Source: an uncultured Oscillospiraceae bacterium
GTDB lineage: Bacteria > Bacillota > Clostridia > Oscillospirales > Oscillospiraceae
Assembly: GCA_947628975.1 (NCBI GenBank)
Contig: CANRBW010000102.1
Coordinates: 1-5,913 of the forward strand
DNA length: 5,913 nt
Direction of reading: 5' to 3'
The translations under genes were made by a program, and so were the position numbers. A model generated the notes under the pieces. The model saw nothing but the letters and a program-made list of their open reading frames with translations. It was not told where the DNA came from and searched no databases. Below, one piece after another: positions 1 through 4,528 of the stretch (position 1 is the first letter of the stretch; the number at the start of each line of letters is the position of its first letter).

Positions 1-87
1 GGGCAGGACCCACCACGCCAGCAGTCCCCCCGCCGTCCACAGCCCCAGCCGCAGCCCCAGCCGCCCCCAAAGCCGCCTCCGCCGCAT
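1..87 (-). CDS. N-terminus of an unidentified membrane-anchored protein (partial)
   Basis: Only the first 29 codons are in the window and the gene runs off the left edge. The translation begins with four arginines (MRRRRLWGRLG), followed by a stretch rich in Leu, Gly and Trp (about residues 12-29, ending LLAWWVLP). This is the pattern of an N-terminal membrane anchor or signal sequence with a cytoplasmic positive end. The start is well constrained: an in-frame TAG lies 15 nt upstream (103-105), and this ATG is the first possible start after it. The upstream purine stretch GGGGGTGAGG could act as a ribosome binding site, although its spacing is not ideal. The gene is codirectional with lepA but separated from it by more than 700 bp of repeats and a hairpin, so an operon is unlikely. 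No family can be assigned from so short a piece. Confidence 0.6.
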   Translation of the reverse strand, partial: MRRRRLWGRLGLRLGLWTAGGLLAWWVLP

Positions 88-146
88 CGCCTCACCCCCG
101 CCCTATCTTTCCCCCCGCGCCCCCCGCCATGCACCGCCCCGCGCGG

Positions 147-184
147 GAAAGCGGCCGCCCGGCAAATGCCGGGCGGCCGCTTTC
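147..184. terminator. Perfect 17-bp GC-rich hairpin, possible bidirectional terminator
   Basis: The arms GAAAGCGGCCGCCCGGC and GCCGGGCGGCCGCTTTC are exact reverse complements around a 4-nt AAAT loop. The stem has A's at one foot and T's at the other, so it can fold on either strand, but the T run is only three bases on each side. That makes it a weak intrinsic terminator by the textbook rule. It lies between the left-edge minus-strand gene and array A. On the minus strand it is the first strong hairpin after lepA, about 620 nt beyond the lepA stop. A leader or attenuator role for the left-edge gene is an alternative. Confidence 0.6.
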
Positions 185-268
185 TGCGTACAGTTGCGGG
201 TAGGGGCTTTTCTTCACGGTCTGCTGGCCGTGGTGGCCGGACAGCGCGGCGCCAGGCGGTGTACGGCT

Positions 269-323
269 GCTGGAAGCCATAATCCCACCCACCCCTGGAA
301 GGAACAGCAGATGACAGCGCCTA
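269..323 (+). repeat. Left arm of a 55-bp inverted repeat bracketing lepA
   Basis: This segment starts GCTGGAAGCCATAATCCC and ends CAGCGCCTA. It is the reverse complement of 2891-2945 with one mismatch in 55 (A at 303). The match stops abruptly outward of base 269. The outer half is the GGAAGCC...CCCACCC block that recurs inside array A, and the inner half is an ordinary CAGCAG unit. A single unit in the opposite orientation (about 251-272, CAGGCGGTGTACGGCTGCTG) abuts it on the outside. No target-site duplication is visible next to the two arms. Confidence 0.85.
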
Positions 324-803
324 TCTTCGCAAGAGACAGCAGATGTACAGCGCCTAGCCCTGCAACGCCCAGCAGCCGTACAGCGTTTAACCCTGTGACG
401 TTCAGCAGATGTACACCGCCTAACCCCGCAAGGTTATCGCAGAATCGTTGCTGGAAGCCAAAAGCCCACCCACCCCTGGTAGGAACAGCAGAGCACAGCG
501 TCTATCCTTGCAAGATACAGCAGATGTACACCGCCTAACCCCGCAAGGTTATCGCAGAGTCGTTGCTGGAAGCTGAAAGCCCACCCGCCCTTGTCAGAGA
601 CAGCTGACCTCAGCGCTTATCCTTGCAAGATACAGCAGATGTACACCGCCTAACCCCGCAAGGTTATCGCAGAGTCGTTGCTGGAAGCCATAATCCCACC
701 CGCCCCTGCTTGAGACAGCAGAGAACAACGCCTATCTTCGCAAGATACAGCAGATGTACGCCGCTTAGTCCTGCAAGAGACAGCAGCCGTACCGCGCCTC
801 GTC
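299..803 (+). repeat. Array A: degenerate ~32-bp tandem repeats downstream of lepA
   Basis: The core CAGCAG, or a one-base variant of it, begins at 305, 337, 370, 403, 486, 518, 601, 633, 716, 748 and 781. Further diverged units beginning TCGCAG lie at about 437, 552 and 667. Spacing is 32-34 bp, with 49-bp steps where a GGAAGC...CCCACCC insert is present. A typical unit reads CAGCAGATGTACACCGCCTA followed by a C-rich link and GCAAG. The last unit (781 onward) runs to within one base of the lepA stop codon at 804-806, so lepA has no terminator of its own before the array. Short open frames through the array only translate the repeat and show no other coding evidence. Confidence 0.9.
403..747 (+). 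repeat. Three copies of a 115-bp higher-order repeat within array A
   Basis: Copies occupy 403-517, 518-632 and 633-747, each exactly 115 bp. Each contains a 34-bp step, a 49-bp step and a 32-bp step of the basic unit. The first 56 bases of each copy are almost invariant: the second and third copies agree, and the first differs by one base (GAATCG instead of GAGTCG). The remaining 59 bases are clearly more diverged between copies. The module therefore has a conserved head and a variable tail. A fourth partial copy begins at 748 and departs after CAGCAGATGTAC. Confidence 0.9.
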
Positions 804-2612
804 TCACTCCTCGTCCAGCTTCAGCACGGCCATGAAGGCCTCGGTGGGGAGCTGGACGGTGCCCAGGGTGCGCATCTTCTTCTTGCCTTCCTTCTGCTTT
901 TCCAGCAGCTTCTTCTTCCGGGTGATGTCGCCGCCGTAGCACTTGGCCAGCACGTCCTTGCGCATGGCCCGCACCGTCTCCCGGGCGATGACCTTGCCCC
1001 CGATGGCGGCCTGGACGGGCACCTCGAAGAGCTGGCGGGGGATGTTGTCCCGGAGCTTTTCGCACATCCGCCGGGCGCGGGGGTACGCCTTGTCCTTGTG
1101 GGCGATAAAGCTCAGGGCGTCCACCTGGTCGCCGTTGAGGAGCAGGTCCACCTTCACAAGCTCGCTGGGCTTGTAGCACTCCAGCTCGTAGTCCAGGCTG
1201 GCGTAGCCCCGGGTCTTGGCCTTCAGCGCGTCGAAGAAGTCGTAGATGATCTCCCCCAGGGGCATGGAGTAGTGGATCTCCACCAGGTTGGTGTCCAGAT
1301 ACTGCATATCCTTGAACTCTCCCCGCCGCTCCTGACACATGGGCATGATGTTGCCCACATAGTCCGGCGGCGAGATGATGGAGACCTTGGCGTAGGGCTC
1401 CTCGGCCAGGGTGATCACGCCGGGGTCGGGGTAGTTGTGGGGGTTGTCCACCATCACCACGCCGCCGTCGGTCTTGGTGATGCGGTAGATGACGCTGGGC
1501 AGGGTGGTCACCAGGTCCAGGTCGAACTCCCGCTCCAGCCGTTCCTGGATGATCTCCATGTGGAGCATCCCCAAAAAGCCACAGCGGAAGCCGAAGCCCA
1601 AAGCGGCGGAGGACTCGGGCTCGAAGGACAGCGACGCGTCGTTGAGCTGGAGCTTCTCCAGGGCATCCCGCAGGTCGGGGTACTTGGAGCCGTCCTCGGT
1701 GTAGACCCCGCAGTAGACCATGGACTGGGCGGGGCGGTAGCCGGGCAGGGCCTGGTCGGCGGGGCGGTCCCGCTGGGTGATGGTGTCCCCCACGCGGGTG
1801 TCCTTCACGTTCTTGATGGAGGCGGTGAAGTACCCCACCTCCCCGGCGGTCAGCTGGTCGCAGGGCTCCATGCCCAGGGGCAGGAGGTGGCCGCACTCCA
1901 GCACCTCGTAGCTGGCGCCGGAGGCCATCAGCTTCACGGCCATGCCGGTGCGGATGGTCCCCTCCATCACCCGGAAGTAGACGATGACCCCCCGGTAGGG
2001 GTCGTACTGGCTGTCGAAGATCAGGGCCCTCAGCGGCGCCTTGGGGTCCCCCTGGGGGGCGGGGATGTTTTGCACGATGTCCTCCAGCACCGCGGGGATG
2101 TTGATCCCCAGCTTGGCGGAGATCTCCGGCGCGTCCTGGGCGGGCAGGCCGATCACGTCCTCGATCTCGTTCTTCACCCTGGCCGGGTCGGCGGCGGGGA
2201 GGTCGATCTTGTTGAGCACCGGGCGGATCTCCAGGTCGTGCTCCATGGCGAGGTAGGTGTTGGCCAACGTCTGGGCCTCGATGCCCTGGGCCGCGTCCAC
2301 CACCAGCACCGCCCCCTCGCAGGCGGCCAGGGACCGGGAGACCTCGTAGTTGAAGTCCACATGGCCCGGGGTGTCGATGAGGTTGAGCTGGTAGGTCTCC
2401 CCGTCCCGCGCGGTGTATTGAAGCCGCACCGCCCTGGCCTTGATGGTGATGCCCCGCTCCCGCTCCAGGTCCATGTTGTCCAGCAGCTGGGCCTCCATCT
2501 CCCGCTGCTCCACCGCGTCGCAGGCCTCGATGAGCCGGTCGGACAGGGTGGACTTGCCGTGGTCGATGTGGGCGATGATGGAGAAATTGCGGATCTTGCT
2601 CTGGTCGATCAT
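804..2612 (-). CDS. lepA: Elongation factor 4 (LepA), ribosome-associated GTPase
   Basis: Complete 602-residue protein, the usual length for the family. LepA/EF4 is a translational GTPase that binds ribosomes and is linked to back-translocation and 30S subunit maturation. It acts in the cytosol and can associate with the membrane. Visible motifs are G1 AHIDHGKS at residues 14-21, the RGITIK switch I region at 53-58, G3 DTPGH at 80-84 with the catalytic His84, G4 NKID at 134-137 and G5 SAK at 165-167. EF-G-like domains II, III and V follow, then the LepA-specific C-terminal domain with the basic stretch [20 protein letters not shown] from about residue 560. The ATG at 2612 has a strong AGAGGAGGT site (2619-2627) 6 nt upstream. 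The gene appears monocistronic. In many Firmicutes lepA is followed by hemW and hrcA, but here a repeat array starts one base after the TGA stop. Nothing suggests damage or transfer. Confidence 0.98.
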   Translation of the reverse strand: MIDQSKIRNFSIIAHIDHGKSTLSDRLIEACDAVEQREMEAQLLDNMDLERERGITIKARAVRLQYTARDGETYQLNLIDTPGHVDFNYEVSRSLAACEGAVLVVDAAQGIEAQTLANTYLAMEHDLEIRPVLNKIDLPAADPARVKNEIEDVIGLPAQDAPEISAKLGINIPAVLEDIVQNIPAPQGDPKAPLRALIFDSQYDPYRGVIVYFRVMEGTIRTGMAVKLMASGASYEVLECGHLLPLGMEPCDQLTAGEVGYFTASIKNVKDTRVGDTITQRDRPADQALPGYRPAQSMVYCGVYTEDGSKYPDLRDALEKLQLNDASLSFEPESSAALGFGFRCGFLGMLHMEIIQERLEREFDLDLVTTLPSVIYRITKTDGGVVMVDNPHNYPDPGVITLAEEPYAKVSIISPPDYVGNIMPMCQERRGEFKDMQYLDTNLVEIHYSMPLGEIIYDFFDALKAKTRGYASLDYELECYKPSELVKVDLLLNGDQVDALSFIAHKDKAYPRARRMCEKLRDNIPRQLFEVPVQAAIGGKVIARETVRAMRKDVLAKCYGGDITRKKKLLEKQKEGKKKMRTLGTVQLPTEAFMAVLKLDEE

Positions 2613-2628
2613 GGGGGTACCTCCTCTG

Positions 2629-2668
2629 GCAGATGGAGCGGCCGCAAGGCCGGCCGCGGCACATCTGC
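2629..2668 (-). promoter_or_regulatory. Hairpin in the lepA leader, directly upstream of its RBS
   Basis: Read on the minus strand, GCAGATG pairs with CATCTGC (7 bp) and GCGGCCG pairs with CGGCCGC (7 bp). A small internal loop (TGCC opposite TC) separates the stems and the apical loop is 6 nt. The structure ends one base before the AGAGGAGGT site of lepA, so it could influence ribosome access. It would also be at or near the 5' end of the transcript if the extended -10 element at 2673-2681 is used. The outer arm GCAGATG is part of a CAGCAGATG repeat-unit core. No known riboswitch or T-box pattern is recognised. Confidence 0.55.
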
Positions 2669-2672
2669 TGTT

Positions 2673-2681
2673 ATTTTATCA
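2673..2681 (-). promoter_or_regulatory. Putative extended -10 promoter for lepA
   Basis: On the minus strand the sequence TGATAAAAT fits an extended -10 element (TGn followed by TAAAAT, five of six bases of TATAAT). It sits about 60 nt upstream of the lepA start. No good -35 box lies 17 nt further up. The nearest TTGACA-like hexamer, GTGACG at 2700-2705, is about 21 nt away. An extended -10 can compensate for this. Transcription would start near base 2666, at the foot of the leader hairpin. Confidence 0.4.
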
Positions 2682-2790
2682 GGCTGGACGGGGGATAGAC
2701 GTCACGACTCTGCTGTATCTTGCAAGGCCAAGCGGCGAGGACTTGCGGTCGCTTGCGAAGATAGACGCCGTATGCGCTGGACGTTGCAGG

Positions 2791-2854
2791 ACTAGGCGGT
2801 GTTCTCTGCTGAACTTTGCAAGACTAGGCGGTGTTCTCTGCTGAACTTTGCAAG
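2791..2854 (-). repeat. Perfect tandem duplication of one 32-bp unit in array B
   Basis: Bases 2791-2822 and 2823-2854 are identical over all 32 positions (beginning ACTAGGCGGTGTTCTCTGCT on the plus strand). The next unit continues the identity for another eight bases. Surrounding units are diverged, so this pair is probably a recent slippage or unequal-exchange product and it defines the unit length as 32 bp. Confidence 0.95.
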
Positions 2855-2890
2855 ACTAGGCGCTGTACGTCTTGCTGTGCGTCACAGGAC

Positions 2891-2945
2891 TAGGCGCTGT
2901 CATCTGCTGTACCTTCCAGGGGTGGGTGGGATTATGGCTTCCAGC
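2891..2945 (-). repeat. Right arm of the 55-bp inverted repeat bracketing lepA
   Basis: This is the reverse complement of 269-323 with a single mismatch. On the minus strand it begins GCTGGAAGCCATAATCCC and ends CAGCGCCTA. Homology stops at 2945: the following GCATCTAC has no counterpart outside the left arm. The two arms are about 2.6 kb apart and enclose arrays A and B with lepA between them. Confidence 0.85.
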
Positions 2946-3201
2946 GCATCTACTTTTTGTCGCTTCGATCATTTTGTCCGAACCGGGCAAAGGTCGCGCC
3001 TCCCCGGCGCGGGGGCCAAACCCATTTTCTTTTTCTTTGCGAAGAAAAAGAAAACGGTTTTGGATGCCAAAAGAAAAAGAAGGGGGCTTGGACTCGTTCC
3101 CGCCTACGCTAACAGCTCGGCGGCCCGGAGGACAGGACTGCGCCAGCAGGATGCCGCCCCCCGGCGGCACAATGTGGGACGGTGTCTCACGCACTACTCT
3201 T
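2946..3201. other. Intergenic stretch with no convincing gene
   Basis: This segment follows array B and holds the A/T-rich hairpin at 3018-3060 and a small imperfect GTGGGAC/GTCTCAC hairpin near 3174-3190. Open frames on both strands run through it, but their translations are low-complexity (Arg, Pro, Gly and Ser rich) and lack a plausible RBS-start combination. They also continue unchanged into the repeat array, so I treat them as non-coding. The alternation of very GC-rich and very A-rich blocks suggests a patchwork of inserted sequence. Confidence 0.5.
3018..3060. repeat. Long pyrimidine/purine hairpin
   Basis: TTTTCTTTTTCTT (3025-3037) and AAGAAAAAGAAAA (3042-3054) are exact reverse complements around a TGCG loop. 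The stem is extended by AAACC (3018-3022) pairing with GGTTT (3056-3060) across a small internal loop, and imperfectly beyond that. One strand is nearly all pyrimidine and the other nearly all purine, in strong contrast with the GC-rich flanks. It could act as a terminator-like structure on either strand, or be the core of a dispersed repeat. No gene ends immediately beside it. Confidence 0.7.
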
Positions 3202-3564
3202 TTAACACTCGCCGCGGCCGCCTCTGGGGCGTTTGGGCGGGAGGACGGAAGACCCGGCGAGGGCCCGCACCGTTCTGTGGCTGCTCTTCCGCGCTTTTTC
3301 CAGTCGACTGCTCGCCACAGACCGGGACCGCCGCCGCTGGCAGCATGGCGTATGTGGAAGACGAACACCCCCCGTGCGGTACGGTTCCAGTCGATCCATG
3401 TCCTCACCGCCCGGCACATTGTCCGCTCTCAGCAACTCCACATCCGGGGGGTCATATATTGTTGGCCTTTGACGAATTTTATTCTTTATAGCAACCAGGA
3501 CGCAATAAAATATGTAAAGAATGGCGGAAAGAATAAAAATCATTCCGAACTCAGCCACGGACAT
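3202..3564 (-). CDS. Candidate small single-pass membrane protein, tail possibly out of frame
   Basis: A 120-residue frame starting MSVAEFGMIF. Residues about 6-27 form one hydrophobic segment (ILSAILYIFYCVLVAI core), followed by the basic KNKIRQR and then an acidic, proline-containing part (YDPPDVELLRADN). That suggests an N-terminal membrane anchor with a soluble tail. The chosen ATG (3562-3564) has a good AGAGGAG site 8 nt upstream. An in-frame ATG 15 codons earlier lacks one. The codon mix (ATA, AGA, AGG, CGA, TTT) is unlike lepA and thrS. After about residue 70 the translation becomes Arg/Ser/Pro rich and GC-rich, as if a frameshift or junction had replaced the original C-terminus. No family is recognised, and it may be a truncated remnant rather than a working gene. 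Confidence 0.4.
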   Translation of the reverse strand: MSVAEFGMIFILSAILYIFYCVLVAIKNKIRQRPTIYDPPDVELLRADNVPGGEDMDRLEPYRTGGVRLPHTPCCQRRRSRSVASSRLEKARKSSHRTVRALAGSSVLPPKRPRGGRGEC

Positions 3565-4028
3565 TCGCCACTCTCCTCTTTCACACTTAGTCTCCCCATA
3601 TCCAGTCAAAAAACATCATTTCCTCGATGTTATACGGCCTTTCCCGCTGTGCCCGTTTTATCTTCCGATACGTCCCACGTCCACTGTCACTGCGCGCTTC
3701 CGCATGACCGTTTTCTTGCCGAACGGGTTCGCTTCTCCACCGGGACGAAAATTTTTATTCTGTGTTTCATTTTTCAAAACCTCGGACTCGCATTAAACGC
3801 CATTACAAGTTTCGGACCCTGTATATTGTCCGCTGCCTTTGCTCATAAGATCATCTTCCCGCTCGAAGTAAACCGTGTGACCAACCTTTTGCGCGGTAAC
3901 GCAAAAAGAAGAAGCCTCTTTTATGCCTGAGGACCCAACACAGTCTCGTTCCTGATGTCGTTTCCCTCTATGGTCATCATTTTCGGAGAACAGTTTTTGA
4001 AATCATTTACGCCCCAAATGCTCTTTGT
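3565..4028 (-). pseudogene. AT-richer island with apparently decayed minus-strand coding sequence
   Basis: GC content over 3481-4080 is 275 of 600 bases (46%), far below the flanking genes. No intact gene spans it, but several minus-strand stretches read like protein and are broken by stops or frame changes. Frame one gives KEASSFCVTAQKVGHTVYFE and continues to a TAA near 3793, then after that stop FRPGGEANPFGKKTVMRKRA. Another frame gives NCSPKMMTIEGNDIRNETVL, ending at a TAA near 3920. A third ends RERPYNIEEMMFFDWIWGD at a TAA just upstream of the membrane-protein start. Sense codons between the stops are plentiful, but no frame stays open beyond about 70 codons. I read this as remnants of one or more foreign genes. 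The fragments are too short to name a family, and chance open frames in AT-rich DNA remain possible. Confidence 0.35.
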
Positions 4029-4187
4029 TCATAACAGTTGTCCCTTCCCTCTCTCCATGTCATCCGTCGGGTCAATCCTTATTGGGTATTCCGGCTCCGG
4101 GGCCGCCGCCATGGGCAGCGGCGCCAGCCGCGCCACCAGGACAAGCGCCACCGGCGCGCTGCCGAGCCGTTCCCGCCAACCTCTCAT
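4029..4187 (-). CDS. Candidate 52-residue secreted peptide or truncated secreted-protein start
   Basis: Translation from the ATG at 4185-4187 begins MRGWRERLGSAPVALVLVAR and continues through a LAPLPMAAAPEPEYP region. This resembles a signal peptide: charged N-terminus, hydrophobic core at about residues 9-21 and an alanine-rich possible cleavage region. A short acidic tail (RIDPTDDMERGKGQLL) follows before TGA. A GGGAGGG site lies 7 nt upstream of the ATG, and a TTGCGT-N17-TATAAT promoter about 60 nt upstream. The same frame could start earlier, at a GTG at 4280, but that has no RBS and overlaps the promoter. After the TGA the reading frame continues into protein-like but interrupted sequence. 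The ORF may therefore be the surviving 5' end of a broken gene. No family is recognised. Confidence 0.35.
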   Translation of the reverse strand: MRGWRERLGSAPVALVLVARLAPLPMAAAPEPEYPIRIDPTDDMERGKGQLL

Positions 4188-4213
4188 ATCCGGGCCCTCC
4201 CGCCATACTGCGC

Positions 4214-4228
4214 GCCGCCCCCGGCGGC
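4214..4228. other. Small GC hairpin in the leader of the candidate secreted peptide
   Basis: GCCGCC and GGCGGC are exact inverted repeats around a CCC loop. On the minus strand the structure falls between the predicted transcription start (near 4241) and the ATG at 4187, so it would lie in the 5' untranslated region. It lacks a T run and is not a convincing terminator. Confidence 0.35.
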
Positions 4229-4247
4229 CCCGGGTAAGTTCGACCCC

Positions 4248-4276
4248 ATTATACACCACATCCGCCTCCAACGCAA
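4248..4276 (-). promoter_or_regulatory. Putative sigma-A promoter for the candidate secreted peptide
   Basis: On the minus strand a perfect -10 TATAAT (4253-4248) is preceded by exactly 17 nt and the -35-like hexamer TTGCGT (4276-4271, three of six consensus bases). It points away from thrS into the AT-richer island. Transcription would start near 4241. The perfect -10 with optimal spacing makes it worth recording despite the weak -35. Confidence 0.45.
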
Positions 4277-4292
4277 TCACCCCCGCCCGCGA

Positions 4293-4455
4293 TAGATACA
4301 GCAGAGAATGCCGCCTAGCCCTGCAAAGTCCAGCAGAGAACAGCGCCTAGTCTTGCAAGAGTCAGCAGACGCGCAGCGCCTAGTCCTGTAAGATACAGCA
4401 GACGTACTGCGACCAGCCCTGCAAGGTCGCTGCGGAGGCGTTGTCGGGCGCTGAA
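4293..4455 (+). repeat. Array C: ~32-bp repeats upstream of thrS
   Basis: CAGCAG cores begin at 4299, 4331, 4363 and 4396, spaced 32, 32 and 33 bp. Each is followed by CGCCTA-like and TGCAAG-like blocks, for example CAGCAGAGAACAGCGCCTAG at 4331. A diverged final unit ends near 4455 in GCTGAAAGGG, reminiscent of the GCTGGAAGCC block of array A. Orientation is the same as array A and points toward thrS. The array stops less than 20 bp upstream of the thrS -35 box. Confidence 0.9.
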
Positions 4456-4472
4456 AGGGTGGTGGGGATTTG

Positions 4473-4501
4473 TTGACATTCCGGCGGGGGAGTGCTATAA
4501 T
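4473..4501 (+). promoter_or_regulatory. Full-consensus sigma-A promoter of thrS
   Basis: TTGACA (4473-4478), a 17-nt spacer and TATAAT (4496-4501) match the vegetative sigma factor consensus at every hexamer position. A TGC immediately before the -10 adds an extended -10 motif. Transcription should begin near 4508, giving a leader of only about 20 nt that contains the RBS AAGGAGGG (4513-4520). There is therefore no room downstream for a T-box leader. Confidence 0.9.
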
Positions 4502-4528
4502 CCACTGGACATAAGGAGGGAGATCCCT

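Larger units (their letters stand above)
2705..2945 (-). repeat. Array B: ~32-bp repeats upstream of lepA, opposite orientation to array A
   Basis: CTGCTG cores (CAGCAG on the minus strand) begin at 2710, 2806, 2838 and 2904. Degenerate ones lie near 2743, 2774 and 2872, giving a 32-34 bp period. The units nearest lepA are the most diverged. On the lepA sense strand the array reads CAGCAG, CGCCTA, TTGCAAG and points toward the lepA promoter. Its outer end is the GCTGGAAGCCATAATCCC block shared with array A. No convincing gene overlaps it. Confidence 0.9.

Noticed and set aside
92..292. A 66-codon minus-strand frame over the hairpin at 147-184
   Set aside because: It runs through the perfect hairpin and the inverted repeat arm, overlaps the start region of the left-edge gene, and has no RBS or recognisable motif.
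194..538. Short plus-strand open frames across array A as a gene
   Set aside because: The translation only reflects the nucleotide repeats (recurrent Thr-Ala-Pro and Cys-Thr patterns), has no good RBS, and similar frames appear wherever the repeat occurs.
299..803. Array A as a CRISPR array
   Set aside because: There is no constant repeat separated by unrelated spacers. Whole ~32-bp units are related to one another, spacing varies between 32 and 49 bp, and no cas genes are present.
664..2664. A 666-codon minus-strand frame overlapping lepA in another phase
   Set aside because: The translation is Arg/Gly/Pro-rich shadow sequence with no motif. The true LepA frame carries every G motif and the RBS.
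1098..2795. A 565-codon plus-strand open frame opposite lepA
   Set aside because: It is antisense to a fully conserved lepA. Its Val/Gly/His/Leu-rich composition is typical of the shadow of a GC-rich gene, and no domain is visible.
269..2945. The lepA segment as a composite transposon
   Set aside because: No transposase or integrase is encoded between the arms and no flanking target duplication is seen, so only the inverted repeats themselves are reported.
2856..3419. A 187-codon minus-strand frame through the intergenic region and into array B
   Set aside because: Low-complexity translation with no RBS, running unbroken from intergenic DNA into the repeat. Non-coding is the simpler explanation, although the same sequence may recur elsewhere as a repeat.
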